Of a stretch of DNA of 64,000 nucleotides, positions 55,581 through 64,000 are shown one piece after another. The stretch covers positions 57,325,946-57,389,945 of the forward strand of contig CM063110.1 of NCBI GenBank assembly GCA_031841125.1, written 5' to 3'. This DNA is from Acanthococcus lagerstroemiae (lineage: Eukaryota > Arthropoda > Insecta > Hemiptera > Eriococcidae). The notes under the pieces are model-generated. The model had not been told where the DNA came from. It did no database searches and worked only from the letters and a program-made list of their open reading frames with translations. How positions within the stretch are numbered: position 1 is the stretch's first letter; the number at the start of each line of letters is the position of its first letter. The position numbers and the translations under genes are program-made.

Positions 55581-58481
55581 TCTGCAACAAAGACCACAAA
55601 GAGTGAAGCGGAAACTTCGTTAATTTAAATGGCAGGGTGTTCACCAGCAAAAATGAACATTTCGGAAGCGCCTGCGCATAACTTTATTCTTCATTGACAT
55701 TCATTATTTACACACACTGATACTGATCATAAGTTTGTGATACTACTGATTTTTTGTGGTGGGGAGGGGAGAGGGAGGGCGTAGACCCACCAGTTGAACA
55801 CCTGGGACAGAGCACCACGCGAAGCTGCTGCAGACTTGGAACATTACCCTCCTGCAGAAGATGTTCCCTACAATGAGCTTTTGAAAGGCTATGAAATAGC
55901 TGCACAAGAAAAAAGAAGGGAAGTAATTGGGGTAATATTCGTATATATGATTTCATTCATGGCAAAACTAACGATGAAAAGTTATTGGGAGAAATAAATA
56001 AAAAAAGAGCCTTCTCTTGAAAAGATAAAATTAAATTATCCCCCGAAACAACAGTATAAGAAAAACAAATGTTTTTCTTGCAGATTCTGCAGAGCGAGAT
56101 ATATTCAGTGTGCTCAGGTCCATATTCAGTCGCCTGGTGGTGGGGTGGGGGAGGGTGTCTGAGGACTGATTGAAGGATATTTCGTTTATCATGCAGAAAC
56201 ATTGTTCCTTGTAATATTGTTACGTTAATAAATATTACGCACATCTACCTTGTGTACTTGAACACTTGAGTGGCCACATTAGGACTGTATACGTAATCAA
56301 ATTAAATAAAACTCGCGAGATTAGAAACTGTCTCAAATTTTTGATCCATTCATCAGTTCCCATATAATCCCTTTTTTGCCCTAGTTAACATTAATAATTG
56401 GTGCGTAACCTAATATTTATTACAAGCTACGAGCTCTTCGCTCATGGCAGAGGTTTTTTTTTTCTCCGAAATATAAAACATACCTATCAAAAAGTTCACT
56501 CCTAGTGCACTATGAACAAGAATAATGCTGTGTGATAACGATTGTTGTTAGGCTCGAAATTTCGTTTGTACCTTTAAATAGCAACCCTTTCGTTATCGTT
56601 TTGTTATTTTAAGCCTTCATCAAAGTGACCCAGATACCGAATGAACTGAATGCAGTCGGAACAGCCGAGCTGCTGGCGTGCATTTGTTGAAACAGCATTG
56701 TCGAAATAATTTACGTTTCACTTGGTGCTTCTGCAGACTGCAGCCGTCCCAAATTTATGTACAGTAGTAATACGAATGTCTCGTTTTCATTTACGATGGC
56801 GAATGCTGCCAGAAAAAGCGCGGTCACTATTTGCACTCTGGTTGGCTGCATGAAGACGAGAGAAAAATGGATTCAACTACGAGCTAAGCAGCTCGCAATG
56901 CTGGAACGGAATTAAGTCAGTTCAGCGTCCTCATTGTGCTCCATAAACCGGCTGTTAAAGCGGTTCTCTAATAAATACGATATTTTAATAAATTAGACGC
57001 TTTTCAGAAAATATCTCCGCTCGAAGCTTCAGTCGGGTTTGTCGCATAGTCGGCTAATATAAATATTTAACGTGATGGTGAAAGAATGAAATTTCGCGAT
57101 TAAGGAGGAAAACCTCGATACGTAATTTTATCCGAACATAGAAATTTGCATCCTGCGCTTTTTCTTTCAAATTACGTAAGTGGGAAAAATGCGCATTCAA
57201 CGTTAAAGGCCATTTTTAAAAGTGGAGAGAAAAAAAAAAACCTGTAAAATTAAATTAAACTCGCAGTCTGTCTCGTATATATTGTATCGTAAATATTTTT
57301 ATTCCCCTAAAATCGTTTACTTTTTGAATTTTTCGATTTTCTTATCGACGAAAAGTTTATATTTATGAGAAACTTGTTCATCGTACGAAAAAAGAAGAAT
57401 AAGAGGGAAAAAAAGAGAGAGAAAAAGTAGTAGATATAAAATGAGCAGGGAAAAATTGAACAGAAATAGTGAAGCGGCGGAAATGGCAGTTTTAAAGTGT
57501 TTTTGAATTAGGAAGCAAATAGGAACAAAAAAGCTACTTATAGGAAGATTACCACTATAATCCGAAAGAATACTCCGGGGAAATCAACCGCTTTTACTTC
57601 GTTTTAATAGAATAACAAAGGAAGTTATTTCATATCTTACATCTGGTTAGAAGTATGTAAGACAATATTTGATTTCGGCGATATTCCGCGCTCAAATTTA
57701 AGGTTACACGGTGACTTCTTCTATTTCTTCCTCATTTTTTTCCGTCTTCTTTGACTTGTGGAGAGGAGGAAGGGTGGATTCGAAATAATTTACATTTATC
57801 ACTTCGCCGCCGCACAGACTCGGTGATTGATGAAGTTGTGAAAACCTTTTTTCGCGGCTTTTTGCGTTTTTTCTAAATAATGCCGAGCAAACCGAAGCGA
57901 CACGGATTCGTTTAAAATTTATACGACAATTTATGTTTCGATTTATTTCCGAACTATATACGCGAAACGAGCGTCTTTGGATAGTGCGGCTACAAACTTT
58001 TCTCGGAGGCAAAAAAAAAGAGACGTTCGTCGAAAATGGAATTCAAAATCGGCGAACGAAATTCCTGCATAGAAACTATCTTTATGAATGAAAATAAAGT
58101 TCCGATCGCTCTCTGAACTTCTTGAGCAGGCAGACCAAGAAACGAGTCTATTCTGCTTTAAAATTCTCTCAGATGGAAGTGAATGAATAAACCCCAAAAA
58201 TACCGGAAAATTGTCGATAATTTCTGGCCAAATAGAGAGAAAGGTCTCACCGGATTTCTTAAGAACTGTTTCCAAAGAAATCGTATTTCATAACGAATAC
58301 TTCAAAGGACTACTAGTCTGCTTAAGCACCATCGTTGTTTGACTTTTATCCAAGGGCGCTCGCAGAAGTTTTTGACGAACTAGCAACAGAAAATGCTGAC
58401 GGCCATAATTTAACCCTGATTTTTGTACTTGGATTGAGATTAGTGAATAGTAACATGGGCATGAGTCACTGGCTGACAACT
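55581..58481. other. No gene recognised
   Basis: No motif-bearing frame; 56900-58290 looks single-copy, with A/T runs. Confidence 0.35.
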
Positions 58482-61191
58482 CAAGGTGTCTACAAGAATG
58501 GAAAAAAATAAATTCCTGACTTTTTCCAAACTTTTTTTTCTCTTCTTTAAGCCTTTGCACTTTACAGTATAGGCAGTATATATTAATGTTTATACTGCTA
58601 GACGCTACGATTAAATAAGAACTGAAATTTGAAGTTGATAATATTCAATGCACAGTTTTATTTGTAGAATTGGTCACCAAACCAAGAATATAAAACCTTG
58701 ATAGACTGCATAATAACCCCAGTAAAAAACAAATCAATAGTAAATTTAGACATTCAAAACAAATTCGAATATCATTCGGACCATCGACTAATAATAATAA
58801 TAACAATGCAAACTGAAAAGCACAACATCAAATTTAGCAATAAAAACAGCAAAGGCGACGGAAAAATTAATCCCCAAAAATACCAACAAGAGTTGAAGGA
58901 ACAAATAGCAGAACTGAAATTAGGATTAGAGGTCGAAACCAGTGTAAAAACACTGTACAAAAGTAATAACAGGAATAATAAAAAAGACTCCACAAAATAC
59001 AACAGATGAAACGGTAGTAAACAAAAGAAAAAATCCAAAGGTGGAAAAAATCAAGGATGATATCAAACTATTACTAAAAAAGGGTTTCAACTCTTAGGGA
59101 TTAGAAGGAAAGAGGCAAGAGAGAAGATAGCATTAAATGAAGTTTCAAAGCTAATCCGTAAGAAATTGAGAGAAAAAAATTTCCTGGTAAAAAATGATAT
59201 CATCAAAAAAACTATTGAAACAAATAAAAATATTTAAAAAAATGAAAAACAAACATGTCTTGGGCTGCAATGGACTACGCACTTTATGGGTCACCAAGGA
59301 GAAAAGATCTGCGATAGAAAAGGAAAAAACTAATTTATAACAAAGTATTACACAAAATTATACGACGACGATAAATACTGCAATTTCAACCACAACAAAA
59401 AAGGAGAAATACCACAGAAATTAAAGCAATAGTTGAGCAAATGGAATCAGGGGAAAGTCCAGGCCATGACAATATAACCAATGAAAACATAAAAATGGGG
59501 GGGGGGAAATTATATTAATACTAACAAAACTATTCAACAAGATCCTAGATTCGGGTAACATACCAGCAGACTGGAAATTTTCGGATATAATAATACTATT
59601 TAAAAAGGGAGACAGACATAAGGTGGAAAACTATCGCCCCATAAACGCTCAGCCCTACTGTAGCAAAAATTTTTTCAAAAGCAATAGAAAACAGACTCAG
59701 GCCCATTCTATTAGAACAACAACCAATAGAGCAGGCAGGCTTTCGCAGATCCTTTTCAACTGTGGACCATATACATGCAGTTAATCAAATCATAGAAAAA
59801 AAAACAACGGATACAATATAAGTCTTTTTATTGGGCTAATAGACTATAGTAAGGCCTTTGACTCCATAAGACACGATTTTATGATATCAGCGTTGAAAAA
59901 CCCAAGGCGTCCCATCAAAATATATCCAACTAATAGGAGAAATGTACGACGGATTAAAAGCAAGGATAAAAACGGATATAAAAGGGGACTACTTTGAAAT
60001 TAAGAAAGGAGTTCGCCAAGGAGATCCACTATCGCGGATCCTCTTTAACTGCGCACCTGAAGAAATATTTAGAAACTTAAACTGGGAGAAAAAAGGACTG
60101 AACATGAATGGTACAAAAATCACAAATTTAAGATTCGCCGATGATATTACCCTATTTTCCGAATCAGAAATAGAACTAGCAGAAATGATAAACGCATTGA
60201 GCGAATACAGTGCAAAAGCAGGACTTCATATCAACGCCCAGAAAACAATAGTATTAACCAAAGATAAAAACTAAAACCAATAGAAATAGATGGAAAAATT
60301 TTAGGCACAGCAAGCGAAGGGACTTATCTTGGCCAAAAAATAGCTTTCACAAAACACATGGAAAAAGAAATTGATACAAGAATCACTAAAGCTTGGGCCA
60401 AATACTGGTCACTAAGAGAAATCTTCAAAGGTCCCTTCAACCTCACCCACAAGTCAAATTTTTAACGCATGTGTAGTCCCAACGTTAACATATGGATGCC
60501 AAACCGGGACCTAAGTGAAAAAATCCTTAATAGAATAAGGACTACCCATAACTCCTTGGAAGGCTCCATACTGGGTATTAAGAAAAAAGATCGTATTAAA
60601 ATACATAGAAACGATAAGGAGCAGACTGAGGCATAACGTTGACGTAATACGGCACATCCGTCGCACGAAATAGAAGTAGGCAGGTCACGTCTCCCGCCTC
60701 ACGGACAACCGATGGACCTACAGAGCCACCTTTTGGCAACCTCTAAACTACAAGAGGAAACAGGGGCGTCAAAAACTAAGGTGGAAGGATGACATTAACA
60801 AATTCCTAAAAACGCAAAACTATCAAGAAATCTAACAAAAACAGGCAAGAATGGGATCGGTTGCAAGAAACCTTTGCTCTTCATCTACCGGTAATAATTG
60901 CGTGAGCCCTGATCCGGGTTCCAAATCGGAAATAGAAATACAGGGTAGATTAATAAGATTTATTCCCAACAAAGGTGATTATGATTATTATGATTTATTT
61001 GTAGAATACGACTCTAGGGAAGTGCTGAAGTAAAATTAAACGATGAAAAAAATTTTCCGTGAGTTCATCATTTTTTGTTTTTTCCAAACTTCTTAAAAAT
61101 ATTGTTGAATTTCCTGACTATTTACAAACTTCCTGACCTACTTTTCAAATTCCGGACTTTTTTCAAATTTTCCAAACCTGCAGACACCTTG
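58482..61191. mobile_element. hAT-like frame with CAAGGTGTCT ends, holding a LINE
   Basis: The left end CAAGGTGTCTACAAG and right end CTGCAGACACCTTG are inverted. Both ends have subterminal TTCCTGACTTTTTCCAAAC-type phrases, like the CAGGGTG family. Apart from the inserted LINE, under 350 bp remain. No convincing 8-bp duplication (TGACAACT versus TAACTATT). Confidence 0.6.
58690..61030 (+). pseudogene. RTE-like LINE, endonuclease end to tail, frameshifted
   Basis: In order: LIDCIITP and FEYHSDHRLI (end of the endonuclease, SDH block), MESGESPGHDNITNENIK, LTKLFNKILDSGNIPADW, DIIILFKKGDRHKVENYRP, QAGFRRSFSTVDHIHA, GLIDYSKAFDSI-like (motif A), GVRQGDPLSRILFN and LRFADDITLF (motif C, in the open stretch 59942-60274), EGTYLGQKIAF, YWSLREIFKGPFN, then the degraded tail and a GATTATGATTATTATGATT end. 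At least six frameshifts or stops. Closest relative in the window is 23787. Confidence 0.8.
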
Positions 61192-61216
61192 TAACTATTG
61201 AGCATGCATTTGTACT

Positions 61217-61975
61217 AGACGTGTGTTGTTGCATTCATGTGCGCTCGTACGTATCCATTCAACAAAATACTATAATAGTGTACTGATAGTGAGCAGGATG
61301 CCAGAGTCAAAAGCAAACAAGTGGGAAGTAAGTAATATTGGCTTAGATACATCGCAAATAATTAGAACCGTGATAGAAACGTCTGCGCTCAGAGAGGCTA
61401 TCACGGAGGCCGTACAAATAGCAGTGGCAGAAGCAATAACAACAGAGATACGGAAAGTTGCACAGCCATTAGAGGATAAGATAAAGGCTCTTAGCGACGA
61501 ACTCGAGAGGATCAAAGAAGAGACTGCCGCCCACCAGGACAACACTGAACAGTATTCACGGAGAAACAACTTGCGGATCTTCGGTATCCCCGAAGTCGAA
61601 GGGGAAGATACCGACGAAATTGTGAGAAACATCACCCAAGAAAAATTAAAGGTTGATCTACCTGAATATATGCAATCTGTCGATCGCACCGAGTTGGAAA
61701 GAAAACAACAGACAAGCCAAGGCCAATCATAGTTAAATTCATTTCCCACAACATTCGACACACAGTGTTTATGAAAAAGAAAAAAAAAAAAAACCTTAAA
61801 GGGCACTAAAATAGAAATGACAAGAGGATTTAACAAAGCACAGGCTCGATATATATAACACAGCTTTCCAAAAATTCGGGACGAATCGCGTTTGGTCGCT
61901 AGATGGCAAGATCATAACACTGTATAACTCTTACCTAATATGTATTTAAATCTAGTTTTGTACGCTATGGATACG
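61217..61975 (+). mobile_element. LINE 5' end: 5' UTR plus ORF1 only
   Basis: Starts AGACGTGTGTTG like the LINE at 1947, runs through ORF1 and stops shortly after it. No ORF2 or 3' tail follows, so it is a 3'-truncated or rearranged copy. Confidence 0.7.
61298..61732 (+). pseudogene. LINE ORF1 relic (coiled coil plus RRM start)
   Basis: From the ATG at 61298: MPESKANKWEV, an Ala/Glu/Ile-rich coiled coil (about residues 30-80, LEDKIKALSDELERIKEE), then EQYSRRNNLRIFGIPEVEGE and DEIVRN. The ancestral frame is lost near 61690; 'PRPIIVKF' and 'GFNKAQARY' are read afterwards in another frame to about 61920. Function as for the ORF1 at 2050; the two share the QYSRRNNLRIFGI block and belong to the same family. 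Confidence 0.75.
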
Positions 61976-62135
61976 TAGCTAGAGTTCCGCATGTGCAGGA
62001 ACCAGTTCAGATGCATTGCTTCACTTTATCGAAAGTACTTTAAACGTTTAAACCATTTCCAGTGAACATGTTCAAATTAGAATTATCAGTTAGTTTAAAA
62101 CATCATGTTCTCTCAAAGTTCCCAATTTTTCTAGG

Positions 62136-62229
62136 CAGGGGCGGCAAACTAGTTGAAAATCTCGTGTGTAGCAACATCTTCCCATGTGTAGCATCTGCTA
62201 CATACGCTACTTAGAAGTTGCCGCCCCTG
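62136..62229. mobile_element. 94-bp hAT MITE with perfect 8-bp TSD
   Basis: Ends CAGGGGCGGCAAACT and AAGTTGCCGCCCCTG are inverted repeats. TTTCTAGG lies at 62128-62135 and 62230-62237. It is one of the smallest complete hAT-type elements one would expect to see. Confidence 0.92.
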
Positions 62230-62479
62230 TTTCTAGGACTTCTGCAGACAATACAATTCTATCATATGACAGCAAATTTAGGCTAATAGGGTGCAGCGTG
62301 CAGCAAATTTATTTTTTTGTTTTCCTCTAATTTTTTTCCTTTATCAAAATAGTGACGACAGTGACTTTTTTTAATCAATATAGTGACAAATAGCGGCCTA
62401 GGTTTAAAACAGTGGCAAGTCACTATAATTGTGACCAGTTGGCAGGCCTGTAGCAGGGATAAAACCAAATGTAAGAATG

Positions 62480-62766
62480 AGGTCAAAACCCTGCTAAAAG
62501 AGAACAAAATCATCGTGGAAGAGTTGTACCGTAAGTGGGACTGGGCGGGACACATAGCAAGAAGGGAGGGAAATAACTGGGGGGTAAAAACAACATTTTG
62601 GTTCCTGAAACATAAAAGAAGAAAAAAAGGAAAACAAAAAATGCGTTGGATAGATGAAATTACATCCCTACTAACCCATAAACTGTACCACCGTGTTGCT
62701 CAGTGCAAACCAGAATGGCAAAGGCTGAGATCAGCTTTCACCCACAAGGGCAATAGGTATTTCTAG
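62480..62766 (+). pseudogene. RTE-like LINE ORF2 C-terminal fragment
   Basis: Open to the stop at 62766: YRKWDWAGHIARREGNNW, TTFWFLKHKRRKKGKQK and MRWIDEITSLL, matching the WRWAGHVARMKDDRW..FWFL..RTRWKDDI end of the 23789 copy. RT motifs are absent. The upstream part of the same frame (from 62383) is unrelated. Confidence 0.75.
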
Positions 62767-64000
62767 TCGCCGTCCGCAAATATACGTAAGTTAATATTAC
62801 ATAGATAGCTAAGTATGTAACATGGAACCTAATACCTATAAATATAAAACAAGAAAGCTAGGTATATAAATATAAGTATAAATTAAACGTTCGCATCCAA
62901 TAATCAGTGTTGCTTTCCGAATTTTACATTTCGACAAGTTATTGTACAGATAGTGCGAAAAAGGCCGTCCCAGTATTTGGTAGCTTGAATTTTTGTCTTC
63001 TATACGAGGAAACTTGGCGCATTAAGGGCGCCGGTCTTCAAAGACCGACGTGCACCTCTCCGCGAACAATTTTGAACGGCTTTACTATTGTTAGACAAGC
63101 CAACTTTCTGATCAAAGTAAAATTAACGTCTATCTCGGTTGAACAATCGCTTCGACTTTTGAAAAGATTACGAAAGCAGACGACACACAAAAGGCGAGAC
63201 TTCACAACCCTTATTCGAATGATAATCGATTACCCACGCGTAAGACTCCACCACACGCTCTTATAATGTTCTTCAACCTACAGCCTCCCAACACAGAGGT
63301 CCCTATACCATATTTAACGCAACGCGATCGAAAATTATTACATGGGACGACGGGACGACGCTTCCTCGACGACCACATATACTCGATGAGCGCGAAGAAA
63401 TTTTAATTGAAATGTCGGCCTTTGTTGCCTGGCACCAGCCGATATGATATTTACACTTTATCTTCATTACCATACATGCAAAATGCAAATGAAAGGACTT
63501 AAGCTCGCACCTAGTTATGTAAGTTGTTTGTATCCTGAGGGTAAGCGGTAATGATCACGCTATTTGCATGTCAAATCGTAAACTTCAATTTATTCTAGAG
63601 CTGCTGATGCGACTTCGCACACATATACCTGCTCTAACAAGCACTTATCGAAATGTAATCCTTATAAGAATAATTAATTATCGCGTGCTCTTCGGATAGG
63701 GGCGTAAATTAGAATGACAAAAAAAAAGTTTGTCGTTTCAAATGTAGCCGCGCAAAAAAGAACCCAATAAACGAACTTACGAGTACGAAAATCGTATTTA
63801 CTCTTCGATAAATTATACATGTATCCGCCAGGATACATGTATGCATGTTCTTCAAAGCCGAAACAGCTATATATGGAGATAGTCTCGTTTCCGCTCTATT
63901 TGGAAGTGGATGTTAATCTGAATCGAACGTTTATCACGTATACGTCTTCCTGGATCACGCTGCATTCCGAAAAGTGCACACGGTATTCGCGAAATGCAAT
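62767..64000. other. No gene recognised
   Basis: Apparently single-copy DNA to the window end. A frame at 62907-63266 has no recognisable motif and no splice or promoter support. Confidence 0.35.

Noticed and set aside
62907..63266. 119-codon plus-strand frame
   Set aside because: No motif, no splice or promoter support, composition like the surroundings.

Overview
This is eukaryotic, AT-rich, repeat-dense DNA, almost certainly from an arthropod. An insect, possibly hemipteran, is my best guess from the style of the LINEs and of the one host exon; that guess is inference. There are no operons, ribosome binding sites or prokaryotic genes. The only host coding piece I can name is one internal exon of a Yip1/YIPF5-family Golgi membrane protein on the minus strand (906-1016). 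Its acceptor and donor sites are clean. I found no other exon of that gene, so the rest of the window is probably intronic or intergenic.

Layout. (1) 1.9-3.7 kb: a LINE with both ends present, whose ORF2 has lost its centre. 3.9-4.4 kb: a roughly 125-bp tandem repeat. (2) 5.5-10.8 kb: a three-level nest. An RTE-like LINE is split by a hAT-like element with CAGGGTG ends, which itself holds a TA-flanked TIR element and a 570-bp hAT MITE with a perfect 8-bp target duplication. (3) 10.9-21.5 kb: R1-like debris, a broken unidentified gene-like fragment, a long Jockey-type LINE with an ATGA overlap between ORF1 and ORF2, a tRNA-derived SINE with a 15-bp target duplication, an inverted second SINE copy, and RTE-like fragments. 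(4) 21.7-28.2 kb: a solo LTR, an RTE-like LINE with an open 456-codon reverse transcriptase, a minus-strand LINE with a single nonsense codon, a second LTR copy, and two copies of a 270-bp repeat. (5) 28.5-33.7 kb: LINE tails, a 1.7-kb foldback element interrupted by a 477-bp insert, a TAA-flanked inverted-repeat element, and a third LTR. (6) 34-43.3 kb: a SINE-like tRNA relic, R1-like LINE pieces (one split by a 167-bp hAT MITE), pyrimidine/purine hairpin tracts, and a minus-strand RTE-like relic. (7) 44.2-47.4 kb: a 33-bp (11-residue) minisatellite of about 42 units, preceded by a 528-bp tandem duplication whose second copy was later hit by a TAA-flanked element. (8) 48-64 kb: more degenerate satellites, a second CAGGGTG copy that supplies the empty site for the nested TA element, LINE relics, a second hAT-like frame holding a LINE, an ORF1 relic and a 94-bp hAT MITE.

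The genes here do not form a pathway; the window is a record of transposition. Its most useful property is that several insertions can be checked against an uninserted relative inside the same 64 kb. The most unusual locus is the 11-residue repeat array at 44.2-47.4 kb. Most retroelement ORFs are broken. The exception is the 5'-truncated RTE-like copy at 23.8-25.2 kb, whose retained part is fully open.
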